Origin: Ustulina deusta
Lineage: Eukaryota; Ascomycota; Sordariomycetes; Xylariales; Xylariaceae
DNA length: 64,000 nt
Direction of reading: 5' to 3'
Assembly: GCA_023159155.1 (NCBI GenBank)
Contig: JAJNNX010000063.1
Coordinates: 248,001-312,000, forward strand
Below are positions 12,516 through 26,400 of the stretch, one piece after another (position 1 is the stretch's first letter; the number at the start of each line of letters is the position of its first letter). The position numbers were made by a program, and so were the translations under genes. The notes beneath the pieces are model-generated. The model did no database searches. It worked only from the letters and a program-made list of their open reading frames with translations, and was not told the DNA's origin.

Positions 12516-15289
12516 TAAAAAATAATTTAAAATAAAACTAAAAACTAGTATAAACTTAGTTATAATTTATTATTTTTTATATAAAGTTTTTTTTTATTAT
12601 ATTGTTTTTTTTTTAATATAGTTTATTTTTAAGCAATAAAAAGTAATAAAAATTAGCTATAAATTTAAAAAAAAAAATAAAATTAATTTAAAGCAATAAT
12701 TTTATGTTTTTAATTATTTTAAAAGTTTTTATTTATAAAATTTTATTAATTATATATTATTATTTTTTATTAAAAACTAGGCTAGATTAGAACTTTTATT
12801 TAGTTTTATTAAATATTATAATTTAAAAATTAATTAATTAATAAATAATACTTTTGTTTTAACTATAATTTTATTATAGTTATAATATTATTTAAAATTT
12901 TAGTATTAGCTTAATAAATCTAAATAATATTATAATAAAAAAAATATAAAAAGAGTTAATTAATTAATTATTGTTGCTGTTGTGCTGTATTTTTTTTAAT
13001 TAACCTAATAAATAAGAGGTTATTTTTTATATATTATAGGTGCCCCTAGCTTAGCGCCCGCTTAATGCACACATCTATATAGATCTCTAAAAAAAAAAAA
13101 AAAATTTATTTTTTATTTTTATAATATCTTATTTTTATATAAAAATATTTATTTTATAAATATAATATAAATATTAATATATTTATATAATATTAAAGAT
13201 TTGTTTAGTTATAGCTATTATATTTTTAATAAATACAAAATCTAAATAATTATTTTTTATTATAATAATAAAAATATTAAACTAAAGCTATAAAAAAAAA
13301 TCTTAAAATATATAATAGTTTTTTAGCTATTAGTAATATATATAGATTTTTATTATAAATATATAAGTTTTAACTAATAAGTAGCGTAATTATTATTATT
13401 TGTTTTATTTATTTATAAATAAAGCATAAGCTTAAATATTAGTAGTTTATTTTAATTATTTTGTTTATTATTTTTTTTTTAATTTTTATAAACAATTTTA
13501 ATTTTAATTAAAAAAACTTAAAAATAAAAAATAACCTAATTTTTAAAAAAATAAAAAAAAAATATAAAAAAAATATATAATTTTATATAAAACTATAATA
13601 TATAAATCTATATTATAATTCGGAAAAATAATACTTTTTAAGTTTATAATTTTTATTTATAAAATATAACTTAGTTTTTAAATATTTAAAATATTATAAG
13701 CTTAGCACTTTTTTATTATTATATATAATATAAACTAATTATTTAAATATAATTATATTTATTACTTTATATATTTTTTTTAAAATTATTTTAAAAATCT
13801 TACTAAAGCAAAACTATATAATAATACTAAAAAATATTATATATTTTTGCTTTATTATTAAATATAATATAATTAGTTTTTTTTAGTTTATATTATATTG
13901 ATTTTATAAAATATAAACTAAAAAATATTTTTATTTTTTTAGGTTGTTTTTTTAATACTGCTCTATTAAAAATTAATATATTTAATATAAATAAATATAA
14001 ATAAAAAAAAAGCAGTTTTATTAATAGATATAAACGTAAATAAAAGTAATATTTTATAAAAAGAATAAATTATTTAAATCTGTTAATCCTTGCTTAGAGA
14101 TCGCGGACCTTGCTAGTCAGTTAGATATATATTATATAGCAACTATGGGCGCTGCTAGTATCCACGGATCCTAACATAAAATTTGCCGGGTTATTTTGAG
14201 GTATTTATAAGCAAAAAGAAAAAAGCGGCACATCTATTAAAAATATAGGGTAGGAACAGCTTTTTAAACTTATCAAAAAATATAATAAATATAAATATTT
14301 CTAAAATAAAGCATTAAATAAGCAGCTTGTAGTACTTAAATAGAAATAATCTATATATATTTTAAAAAGTAATTTATTACCTATTCTTATATAGCATAAT
14401 CAAAAAAGCCTTTTAAATAGCATATATTAATAATAGCTTTACACTTTGTATTAATATTATATTAGGGTTAATTATATCTAAAAAAGCCTATATAAGCTAT
14501 TTATTATATAATAATATAATAGTTTAAATTTTTTATATAACCTAGTTTAAAATAAATAATTATAATAAGCTTAAATAAGTAATATAATTTAACAGCTAAA
14601 TAAAAAAGCTAATTTATATATATTAAAAGACTACCTGTTTAAAAAAAGCAACTATAAAAAAAGGAATAAAGTACTAAACAATTCTAAAAGCAAAAAAAAA
14701 AAAATTAATAATAAAATAAAAATAAAAAAAAACTTAAAATTCTAAAAATATATATATATATTATAATATATATATTAATAATATTTTTTTTTTACTAATG
14801 TTTTATTTTAGTTAGAATAGTTTTTAGCTTATATTATTACTAAACTACTAATTAATAGTTTTTTTATTATTTACTAGTACTAAAGCAAAATAAAAACAGG
14901 CTATAGTAAACTAGCTATTTAGGGCTTATTAATACTATAAAAAAGTTTTTGTTTTTATTTCTAAAATTAACTAGAACTAAAAAGCTTTTATTATTGCCAT
15001 TAGAATAGTTTTTAATTTTAATTAGTTAAATCTAAAATATTAACAAGCAACTAATCAAAAAAAACAAACATTTTTATTAACTATTAGCTAAAATATAAGT
15101 TAAGCAAAAAAAAAGCACTTAATATATTGCTAAACTATAGACATAAAATTATTAATATTACAAACAATCTAAAAACTAAAAACAGCTTATTATTTAGATA
15201 GCTAACTTAATTAGTAATATTTTTTATAAGTATAGCAAACCTTTTTAATTATTAATACTACTATTAATTAAAACTAAAAAAGGTAGCAA
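12516..15289. repeat. AT-rich RIP-degraded block
   Basis: Heavily TA-rich, with small patches of normal DNA at 13040-13085 (TGCCCCTAGCTTAGCGCCCG) and 14085-14200. No readable gene. The patches share no sequence I could detect. Confidence 0.8.
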
Positions 15290-15770
15290 TAAATACAAAA
15301 ATATAATAAGCGCTTAGAGCAACTCTACTTTGTTTTTTTGAGTAGCAAGCGCTGTACTGCATTTTTGTTTTTTTTTAAAAAAATTCTTTACTTTGACCTC
15401 TCTTTCTTTTTTTCTCTTAGAATAAACATATACTGTCTTAACGTACTGCAACGCTTTAGCAACTATTTTGTCAAACCTTAGTTTATCTTTTAACTCCTTA
15501 GAAAATAGGCTCTGTTAAATTGACTGTTATTTTGACCTATAGCTATACCGCTATTTAATTATAAGCTGGAATTACTAGTGTACTAAAAAAGCTCTATTTA
15601 TATCTTTGCAAGATCGAAATAAAGCTTGATAAACGGCTGTTATAACGCCTAATGCGGGATAGTTATAAATACCGGCCCTAATAGTACAGGAGGTCTTATA
15701 GCCGTGGATAGTTGGAGCTCCGTAATTATTCTTGGTCTTACTACAATAAATTATTTATAACTTTGATATA
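15290..15770 (-). pseudogene. Coding-like remnant, family unknown
   Basis: In one minus-strand frame about 55 codons stay open from roughly 15735 to 15570. The composition is protein-like: the frame begins with Lys-Asn-Asn-Tyr-Gly-Ala-Pro-Thr-Ile-His and later has Ala-Leu-Gly-Val-Ile-Thr-Ala-Val-Tyr-Gln. Further down, 15500-15380 reads as a Lys-rich segment. Codon usage still has C and G at third positions, unlike surrounding DNA. I do not recognise the family. It may be a fragment of a transposon protein. Confidence 0.35.
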
Positions 15771-16365
15771 TATAGCTAGTTTAAGGAGGTAAAAAGGGCT
15801 TAGGAATGCGGCATTTTTAGCAGCTATAGTATATATAGTGTTGAACACTATTTGTTGGTTTATATGAAATGAAATTCAGTTATAACTATTGTTTTAAGTA
15901 ATTAGAAATTATGTATCTCTTACTAGGCATGAAATAAATTGGTATAGCTATAATATAAGACGGTATAGCTAGTATAGTGTTATAGAAGGTATGGAGTAAC
16001 CCACTGCGCCATGAAACCAAAAGATTTCAGCTATGACCGATAGGTTATATACTTTCTATTTCTATATATAAGTGTACTCCGCGGCTCTGCGACCGTAACA
16101 TATAGATGAAGCCTAGAGTAATAATTATAGTCTTTATTTCTTTATGTTAGTTAGCAGCGTCTAGGTGTATATTATTTTGATAGCGTGCAATATAGCGTTA
16201 AGCTCTTTATTCTAGTATAAATCTATGCTTTATTATTATTTGGCTATATATACGCAGGGTTTTAAAAAAGTATAATAATTGAGATGTTTTGTTAATTTTG
16301 AATCTAGAATTTCTATTACTAGGGCGGCTAATGGAGATGCGTGACGCTAAGCACGTGAGTGGTTT
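15771..16365. other. Partly RIPped DNA without a recognisable gene
   Basis: Intermediate composition with scattered CpG sites (for example CGCGGCTCTGCGACCG near 16079). All frames contain stops and no repeat end was found. A sequence matching the tRNA A-box consensus occurs at 16000-16011 (minus) but is not supported as an RNA gene. Confidence 0.45.
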
Positions 16366-18672
16366 TAAAAATCAAGAACTTAGATATTATAGCGTTTAAT
16401 CTATTAGTATTTAGCATAGGTATTAGACTTCTAACTTTTAAAGCATTTATTTGCTAATATATATTTTTTAAAAAAGCTATACTTTTAAGCAGCAAGTCTA
16501 GTACTTAATATTATTGCTATATAATAAACTACCTATATTATATAAAAAAACTAAAATATTATTTTTTTTAATTTATAAATTATATAATATTTCTTATTTA
16601 ACTAATTACTTATATTACTATTAATTTTAATAATATTAAGCTTTTAAATATATATATTATATTAGATTGTTTATATTATAATAATAATATTTCTATTTAG
16701 TTTAAATTATTTATTAATAAACAAAATATAATTAAGAAATAGTTTTATAGCATAAAACTTTTTAAGCTTTTTTAGTTAGTAAATATTACTAATTATAAAA
16801 AAATTTTTATAATATTTTTTATTGCTTTATATTTTAGTTAGCTTTAAACGCTTTAAATTATAATCCAAATTAATATTAAGCTATTTAAGTTTGCTAAAAA
16901 CTATATTAAGTTATAATTTAATATAAAAAATAATATATATAGTATTAAATTTATATTTTTATTTAGCTAAGCTATAAAATAGTTTAAATATAAGCTAAGT
17001 AGCTAGCTTTATTTTAATAAGCAGTAGGATTAAGTAAAAAATGCCCGGCTTAAATAAAGCTATAAAAAAAACCCTAACTCTCTTAATCTTGATCTATGGC
17101 AGCGCTTCTATAGCACTAGCCCTAACACTGCCCCGTTCGGGTTATTTTAAAATAAATCTTTTTTTTTAACTAATCTGCCCCTGCTTAGCCCTAGCTTGTT
17201 AGTTTTAATAATATTTAATACATTTTTTAAAGCTATTTCTTTTTTGATTTTATTATTTTTATAGCTTTTTATATTATAGTTTTTATGCGTATTTTGGGCT
17301 AAAGCTAAGCGGTTCTTATTATTAACTGTGTTAAACAGCCTATTTATTAGCTAAAGAAAGGTTATATGTTTGCAAAAAAAAAAGCTATATTAAAAAATAA
17401 TAAGCTAGAGTTTTTTAAAAAAAAACATAAGCTTAAATAAAAAAAAAGCAAATAGATTACTATATAATATAGTAATTATTTTATATCTAACTTTAATAAT
17501 TATTAATAAAAATATATATATATTAATATATTATAATATATTATATATAAAGCTATTTTATTATTTTTGTTTGCTATTTTAGCCTATCTAATATTTATTT
17601 TATTTTTAATAATTAATAGAGCTGTTTATTAGTTTATAAATAGCAATATACTAAAAGCTATAATAAATATATTAGCTATATTATAGGTTAAAAAAGATTG
17701 CTTATAACAAATGTTTTTAATTAGTGCTAGAAAAAAAAAAGGGTTATAAAACAAAAGAAACGCTTAGTTAAAGCGAACTAACTTTTAACCTATATAATAA
17801 AGCAATTTTTTTTGTTTTACTAATATTATTTAATTATTAAGCAAGTTACTAACCTAATAGTTTAATAATACCTTACAACTTATATATTAGCATATATAAA
17901 AAAGGGGAAATATAAAAAATAATTTAGAATAAGTAATTAGCACTAACCTGCCTAGATTAGTTTATGCCCCTAGCTTTTATAGGTTTAGGCTCTTTGCTAT
18001 GTGGCACTTCTAAGCTATTTTTATTTAGTATAGATTTTAAACTTTTAATTTATAAAATATTTTTATTTATTTAATATATATTTTTTTATGCCCTATCTTA
18101 TCTAGGCTCAAGTTAGCCTATATAGTATACCAAGTATATATAAAGTAGCTAGTAAAAAAGAAAGATTATAAAAAAAGAATTTAAGCAAGCTTATAATAAA
18201 TAGTAATATAGTACTACTTTAAAATTTTTGCTTTTTTTTGATCAATTTTTATTTGTTTTTTTTTATTTTTTTTAAAAAAGTATAGTTTAAACTAAATATT
18301 TTTAATTCTAAAATAACTAATACTAAGTTTTGGTTTTATATAATATAATTATTAAATATAGGTATAATATAAATTATAATATAAGATAAAAATATATATT
18401 AGGTATACTATTATAAAATAAACCAAAAATCTATAAAGAGGATTTTAAACATATAAGCTTAGTATTTATACTATTTAAATATAAAGTAAAGCGCTAAAGT
18501 CTAAAAAAAAAAAAAGAAAAAAAAAGGAATTAAGTTATAAAAGCTTTATTACTACTCTTATTATAAATATTAATACTTTATATAATAGCTATTATAAATA
18601 TAAGTAATACTATTATTATAAAGAGGCCGGATATAACGTAATAATTCTTAGCTCTAACCTATTTAATAGTAC

Positions 18673-18728
18673 TATATCTGCTTAATATATGCTTATAGGC
18701 ACAAATAAAGCTAATACAAGCAGATATA
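18673..18728. repeat. Perfect 11-bp inverted repeat
   Basis: TATATCTGCTT at 18673-18683 is followed after 34 bases by its exact reverse complement at 18718-18728. GGCCGGATA-type sequence lies on both sides (near 18625 and 18753). This may be a hairpin in an LTR or part of a small non-autonomous element. Confidence 0.5.
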
Positions 18729-21367
18729 GATATTTTGTTATTGTTGTATTGGCCGGATAGGTTTCCCTAGATGTAGCTATGCTCCTTATTACTGCAAGGG
18801 TCCATATCTCTTGACTTATATGCCTAGAATACCTAATTGCTAATAATAGGCTTTTTATAGCGCTAAAAGGTAATTAGTAGTAGTAGATATAGGAATAGTA
18901 GTGTTAGCTTTAGAAAAATAGCAGCTAGAAATATTATAGTAGTAGTCTATGATTTTGTTATAGTAATAAAAGTAGCGCTTATTTATAGTATTTTTAATAT
19001 ATAATAAATAATATCTATATATTGTAATATTATAAAAAAATCCCTTAGATTTCTTATTATATTTTTATAATTATATATAAATATAAAGCTAGAATATTGC
19101 TTTAAATAAGTTAGTATGCATTAAAAGCTAAAGAATAGTAAAAGCTAAGGTATTTAATAAATATATTATATAAAGTATACACTTTAATTAAAGGCTTTAG
19201 CGGGTATATAAAAGCTATTAATTTATTGCTTTAAATAAGTAAACAGGTTAAACAAATAAAAAAATAAAAAAAAGTTATTATTTTTAAATAATAAAGTCTT
19301 AATATAGCAGTAGCCTAGTTTGCTTTTAATACTATAAATAAGTTAGGCTAAAATTAATATATTAAAATAATTTGTTTAATATATATTAATAATATAATAG
19401 ATTTGCTTGTAGCTAAATTTAGTACTAGGTTTAAAATATAAATAGTTTTTTAGTGTAAGTTAATAAAAAGCTAGGGTTATAAAAACAAGATTTTAGTTAA
19501 TTTTATATTTTTATTATATTAGCTTAATAATAATAAAATAGTTATATTATTATAAAAAAGATCTTATTTTTTTTAAAGTTTGCTATATTATAATTTATTA
19601 TGTTATAATATATATAAGTTTATATTAAAAAGATTTTATGTTATAGCTTTATTTTTTTTTATAGATTAGTAGTTTTTAGTTTATATTTTAGTTTATATAG
19701 CATATTTATATAGTATAAAAAAAAGAAAAAAAGTATCCGATTTATTATACTAGATATAGGTTATTTATGCTATGTTTTAATATTCTAAAGGGGTAATAAC
19801 TATGCTAAGATCTAAAAGCAATAATTTTATTTTTAAGTCTATTTTAATAAGCTAATATAGCATTTTTATATTAGAGCTAAACAATTTGCTTTTGTTTTTA
19901 CTGCTTATATATAATTTGTTGCCTATTTAGTAGTATTAAAAAATAATATATATAAAGCTTAATAAAGCTATAATAGATTTTTTTATATTTAGTTATATTA
20001 AGAACTAGGCTAAATATTTTATAGATTAGGTTTTTATATTAATATTAAAGCTAAATACTAATTCTAGGCTTTATAATAAACGCTTTTTTTTTAAAAGCTA
20101 GTTTTTATAATAGTATATTAGTAAGATTTATTCTAGGAGCTATAGGTTATATAACGCTTATGTTTTAATTATAAAGCTTATATTAATGTTTTGTTAGATT
20201 AGAAGCTATAATATTTTTTATAATTATTAATAGTTAAAAAATATTTTAATATATATATTTATTTCTGTTTAAAAAGAAGGCAATATTATAATAATAATTA
20301 ATAAAAGCTATAATTTTTTGTTTTAAAATTCTAGCAATTTAGTTGCGATTTTTGGACCTTTTTTGTTTAAGTAAAGGATAAGATAAGGGAAAACAAGAGC
20401 TTTATCTCGATGGTTTATTTTTATTTACTTTTTTAAATACTTTTTTTTAATGCTTTCTGAACTTAGTTAGCCCTGCTTAATATGATAATATTACTAGTGT
20501 TTATAGTATAAGACTGAGTAGCTCCGGACCCGGCTATTGCTTCTGTGCTTTAACCCGGTATATTTATTATTATAACTGCAATGCTAAAAATATAACCTAA
20601 GCGGACAAAAAAGATTAATATTTATTTTAGTACTAAATATAACTATAAAACAAGAAATATTAGCAATAAAAATATATATAATAATATAATTATTATTTTA
20701 AAAACTATTATAAAGCATCTAAATTTTATTTATATTATTATTAATATAAATAACTTATACTAAATAAATATTTTGTTTTATGTTTGCTAGCTTAATAGTT
20801 TTTATAGCTACTATTTAGTTAATTTGTGCAGTAATATAAATAGCTGTTTTAATATATAAGTTATTTTTTTTGTTTAAATAGCAATATAGTTAATAAAAAT
20901 AAGCTGGAGCATTTTGCTATAAAGAACTTTAACTTAAAAAATAGCCTTAAATTAGCCCTAGATTACAATTATTTTATTATATTTAATTGCTATTTTTATA
21001 TTTATAGCCTTTATTAAGGAGAGCAGCTCCTAAAGCTTGCTATTTTTTCGGTATAATCTAGCTATAAATATTAGTTTTAGAGTTGGTTTATTTATTGTGC
21101 TCTTTTTAATATATAGCTATATATTTTAAAGAAAATATATATAAAGCGTAGCTAAAAAATTAAACAATATTAATTCTTAGACCAACATTATTTTAAGTAG
21201 TACTATACTAATCTTATATACTAAAACGTACTACTAATAAATACAAATGTTGCTACGCTAATAGACTAAAGCTATATTAAAATATCTTTATTGCTTAAGA
21301 TCTTAAACTTATATTAATGTATTACTACGGAGCTGCTAGTACACTAGCCTTGCTTTATGCTTGCAGA

Positions 21368-21384
21368 CCGACTATTGCAGTCGG
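21368..21384. repeat. Hairpin CCGACT-attgc-AGTCGG
   Basis: A perfect 6-bp stem with a 5-base loop in an otherwise partly RIPped patch, 30 bases downstream of an ATTACTACGGAG sequence shared with two other places in the window. Confidence 0.4.
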
Positions 21385-22139
21385 CTAACACTTATAAAAG
21401 CAACTGTTCAGATTAACTATATTAAGCAACATTAGCCTTAATAAAAAAACACTATAAACATAATAAATTTATAACAAGTTAGAACTGATTATAGCTATAG
21501 TATATTAATATTGCATACTAATATTGAAGTGTTGGTATAGAAGCCTCTAAGACTAGAGGTTCTAGCATCTAAAATTAGAGTTCTTTATACTACGTTTGCT
21601 TTATAGGGCAAAAACCTTTATATAAACTTTATTTTACAAAATCTAGACTTAATTATTAATTAAAGCTATTCTTATAATATATAGCATATTATTAAAGTAA
21701 TAAAAATGCAAACTTAAACAATATAGCTAAGCAAATATTATTAGTATTAATATTTTTATATAAAATATTTTTAAAATAAAAAAAAACAAATAGAATTTAT
21801 ATAGTTACTATTAATAAAAAAAAACAACTATAGCGCGTAATATAGCAGCAAAACAAATAATAACTATTAATTTTAGTTTTAATATAGTAACTAATAGTTA
21901 TATTATTTTATATTATATAAACAAATATTATATTACTTCTAAAGGGTATATCTAATAGCGCTAATAAAATAAACTCTTTATTAATTTTTTTAGGATTAGT
22001 GTTTTATAATAATTAGGAATGCTTAGAGCTAATTAAAATTAATTATTAATTCTAGCTCTAACATTATTGATCTAGGACTAGATTAAGCTATTTTTTTAAT
22101 CCTAAGACATAAATAATATATAGGCATGTTATTATTAAC

Positions 22140-22990
22140 GTCCTAGAATCTAAGAAGCAATAAAAGGCGTCCATATATTAGTGAGGGCTACGTCCTCTAT
22201 AATTTATATAACCGTGTTCCCGAAATATAGGCTAGGACTAATATATAACGTTTAAGTAAGCCTAACGAGTAGGAAAAACGGCTGATCCGTTATTAAAAAG
22301 CCTTTAAGGCGTACTTTTATAGATACTAGCGCGTAAGCAATATAGTTTATAATTCTTAGATATAGAGTAAAACTTGAAAATAGAGAAATTGTTATTATGA
22401 GTCAGATTACCTTCCGCTTATGTGGACATAGATCATAGCCGGGGAGATTCGCGTTAACCTGATAATTTATATAGCCCTTTTGTAGCTATATGCTTACATA
22501 ATAATGAGACAATCTTGTGACCGGATCTTCTAATTAACCTATTAATGCATATTTTTAGCTGGCCTTAGCTATAGCAAAGTTTATGTAAGACGAGTTAATA
22601 ATTATATGTATTACTATTAACCTTTAATCTATTTTATAAACTATCTAGTTAAAGAACCGCTAGTTATTAGCTCTAGGAAGCAGAAATAATAGAGAGCTTG
22701 TCTATGTTTTTTCTTTCTTTTTTTAAAGTTGGTTGTTATATAATAATACGAGTTCTGCTAAACTAGATAGCTTTAAAACGCTTTTATAAGGTATAATATT
22801 TTATATAAGACAAGCCGGATTAAAAGTAATAAGTAAACCTGTTTAATGTTGTATTTAAAATCCGGGGCTATCTAAAGTAACAATTAAGACCGCCCTAATT
22901 TATGCCAATATATAGCTTTTAGCTAACCACACTTATAAACTACAAATTCTGCTTTGCTTCTTAGAATAGCGTAATATAGTCTGCTTAAAT
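22140..22990 (+). pseudogene. Eroded coding-like segment, family unknown
   Basis: In one plus-strand frame from about 22180 the translation is protein-like between sparse stops (e.g. Arg-Leu-Ser-Lys-Pro-Asn-Glu, then Tyr-Glu-Ser-Asp-Tyr-Leu-Pro-Leu-Met-Trp). Most stops are TAG or TAA where Gln or Trp would fit, consistent with RIP of a once-open frame. I could not match it to a family. A fragment of a transposable-element protein is the simplest guess. Confidence 0.3.
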
Positions 22991-23101
22991 TTGTACGCGC
23001 TAGTGGCCCATCACATATTCAAGTTATTTCTGCAGCCCAGGGCCCATGGGCATTTCGATGTTCACTATACGAACTATGAGTTTAAGGATCCTATTACGAG
23101 T

Positions 23102-23475
23102 TGTCGGGGCCTATATTGGGCCCCTACACTTCCGTGTGTCACGTAACCATGATCTAGTTAATCTATCTGATCTTCCTTAGATCATATAGATCACGTAGAT
23201 CACATTGGTTGTTACTATTCTGACCGTCTGCGTGCCTTGTTTCCTTTGTCTATATAGTCTCATACTCTCCTATATCTAGTCACTCTTTTAGTTCTGCTCT
23301 TTAGCTATCAATTTTATACTTTAATCAATATACGCATTAAACAACTACTATTTAGACTTCTATCTCTGCATAGTAGTAGTTAATTAATTAATTAATTAAT
23401 TGATTAATTATATTTAACGTTAGTACGGAGTGCCGTAGCACCACATTATAAACCTCCCTAGAAATATTAAAACAT
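23102..23475. mobile_element. LTR-like island
   Basis: An unmutated island beginning TGTCGGGGCC, with a GGGGCC/GGCCCC inverted repeat at 23106-23124 and TATA-like sequences further in. It has a TTAA-rich microsatellite at 23381-23410 and a TACGG-AGTG-CCGTA hairpin near 23423. The TG start and promoter-like layout resemble a fungal LTR. No target-site duplication or partner LTR was found, and the 3' boundary is a guess. Confidence 0.35.
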
Positions 23476-26400
23476 AGCAAGCTTTATCTAGTTTTATTAT
23501 AGTAAGATATAATATTATAAAAGTTCTATATTAAATATTTTTTTTTTTATAATATTAAATATAATATTAGATCATGTTTTTGTAAGCTTAATATATTATT
23601 ATTTATAGTTACTATATTTTAATCCTTTAAACTAAAAGTTAGGTATTTTTTTGTTAGGTTGCTAGGTTTATTTAGCATTATTTATAGGTTCGGGCTTTTA
23701 CCTTTGCTTTATATTAATTTTTATTAAAAAGCTTACTAGGGCAAACAGTTATATAGTACTACTTTTGTAGCTATTTTTAATATTTTATATTTTTTATATA
23801 TTTTTAAAATTATTTATTTGAAAGTTTTAAAAATATATATAAAAAAAAGTTTCCTTTAGCGCTAGATTTACTTTATAAAAATAGCAATTATATTACTTTT
23901 GTTTCTTAAAGCTTAAAAAAAAACTATTTCTAGTTCTTTTTTACTGTTTTTTTTTTTATTTAAGTTTGCTTTTTATAGTATATCTCTTTCTATATAGCAC
24001 TACTTATTTTTTGGTTAAAATAATAAGTATATTTTATTATAATAGCTTATAACTTAGCAGAATTTCTAGAATGCTAAAAGGTTCTAAATTAGCTAAATTT
24101 AGTATTTATATATATTTATTATATTTTAAAGTTTTATTTTATATTATTATATCTTTTTTTTAGTTTAAGTAGTTTTAGCTAGTTAATTATATAAGCTCTA
24201 GTAGTTTTGTAATATATTATATATTTTAAGCTTTTTTTTTTTTTTTTACTAAAGTAAAAAATATAAATATAATAAACTTTTATATTAATATAATTAAATT
24301 TATTATAGTATTACTTATAATCTTTATAAGCTATTATAATATTAAAGTACTAGTTTAAAGTTTTTTTAAATAGGTATAATATTTTAAAGTATTTATTTAG
24401 CTTATATTTAATATTAATAGCTTTAAAACTGCTAAAAATATTAGTATTTTAGTTTTTTAGTTAGTTGTTTACTATTTATTTAATAGTTAACCGGTTGTTT
24501 TTTTTAAGGCTAGCTATTATAAGTATTAACTCTAGGTTTAAAAGGCTTTTTTTTGCTCTAAGCTTTACTAGTTTGTTTGTTTTTTTATTTTTTTTAATAT
24601 TATAGTACTTTAAGCTTTAATATAATATAATATTATACTATTTTATAAGTTTATATATTTTAATAAAAATTTATTATAATATTATTAGGGTATTTTTTTA
24701 AATATATATTAATATTGCTATATTATTAGTACAAAATATAATTATAGTATTAATTAAATATTTTTATATAGTATTTTAAAAGCTTTTAAAAGCTTTTAGT
24801 ACTTTTATATTAAATACTACGCTATAAAGGTCCAGGCTTTCTTATTCTTTTATTATTAATATTTATCTTTTATATATAATATATTTATAGCTTAATTTTT
24901 TGTTTGTTTTTAACTTATTAATAAAAATTATTATATTAAAAATAAAACGTTTAGTAAACTATTACTTAAAGGCTTTTATTACTATTTTTTTATTAGTATT
25001 ATTTATAAAACTTATTTATAATTTTAAAAAGAATTTAAGCAAATATAGCACTATTTTTTTAATATTTAATAAAAAACCTACTACTATTTAAAAGCTAATA
25101 TATACTTACTATTACTATTTAGTTTTTTTGCTTTATTAAATTATTTTTAGTACTAATTTTAGCGCTAAAAATAGGTTTTATAAACTATTTTAATTCTAAA
25201 AGTATATTTAAGTCTAGTTTATTTTAAAGCAATATTTATAGTTAATATTCTATTAGCTACAAAAAAAGCATGCTTAAAAAATATTTTTTATATAAGTAGT
25301 ACTTTTTAGGCAGTTTTTAAAAATATATATTATAGTATTTATATATAATTTTTTAGCTTTATATTTACTATCTATTAGTAGTTATTTACTATTTTGCTTA
25401 TTAGTTTTTTTTTTTTTATACTATATTTTATATTTATATAAAAGTACTAATATTAGAACTAAATTAATTATTTTTTATAAACCAGCTATTAGGGGGCTTC
25501 TAACTATAGCTATAATAGCTTTAATATAGTTAGCTATTTTAGATCTTTTAGCCGCTTTTTTTTTAATATATTAGCAAAACTAGAATTTTTAATCTAAATA
25601 TATTCCTAGCTAGTATAGGGCTAATATTTTATATAATTCAAAAAGATTAATTATTAAAGTTAGAAAAATTTTTATACTATTTTTAAAATTAATTATAAGG
25701 TTAGCTTAAGATCTATAATATATAAAATATATAACTTTTATTTTTTTAGAAGCAAAAATAATTTTGTTAGTTTAGCTATATTTTAAGATCTTATTAATTT
25801 ATTTTTTAGTTTTATATATATTTTATTTTAAAGTTTTTTTTATAGTTAGCACTATTATATTATTAATATATCTTTATTTATTTAGATTATTATTTATTAG
25901 TTTATATAAATATAGTATATAAAATATTAGTAATACTAAAAAGCTTTATAAAATATTATAAATAATTTTTTTAAAGTTTATTATAATATTTTTAAAATAT
26001 ATAATAATTATTTATTTTAATAAAAAACTTTTTATTAGTTTAATAACTATAATAAGCTAGCTTTATTATATTATTTAGCTTATTAGATAGTTTGTTAATA
26101 ATATATTAAATATATTTTATATATTTAAAATAATTAATATAGCTACTATTTTATTAATAAAAACTAATTTAATATTATAAACTAAACTAATTATTAGATT
26201 TATTATAAACTTTTTAAGTATTACTTTAGTATATTATAAGCTTATTAAGCTAGCTTTAAAAACTATTTATATTATTTTTTATGCTATAAATTGTTTAAAG
26301 TTTTTTTTAATATATAAAAATAATATAATTAGTTTTTATAACTTATATAAAATAAAATCAGTTTTGCTAACTTTTAGCAATATTACTATACTAGCTTTTT

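Larger units (their letters stand above)
16366..22139. repeat. AT-rich RIP-degraded block
   Basis: Nearly 5.8 kb of TA-rich sequence with less damaged patches at 17040-17150, 18620-18960, 20340-20590 and 21300-21600. The patches hold inverted repeats (see separate entries) but no readable coding frame. The 21510-21590 patch has a short repeat of CTCTAAGACTAGAGGTTCT type. Confidence 0.75.

Noticed and set aside
361..15289. Possible mitochondrial DNA because of high AT content
   Set aside because: No mitochondrial genes, tRNAs or rRNA are visible, and the mutation pattern with GC-normal islands fits RIP of nuclear repeats.
16000..16011. tRNA A-box-like TGGCGCAGTGGG on the minus strand
   Set aside because: No B-box (GGTTCGANTCC type) follows, and no cloverleaf or SINE structure can be folded, so no tRNA or SINE is called.
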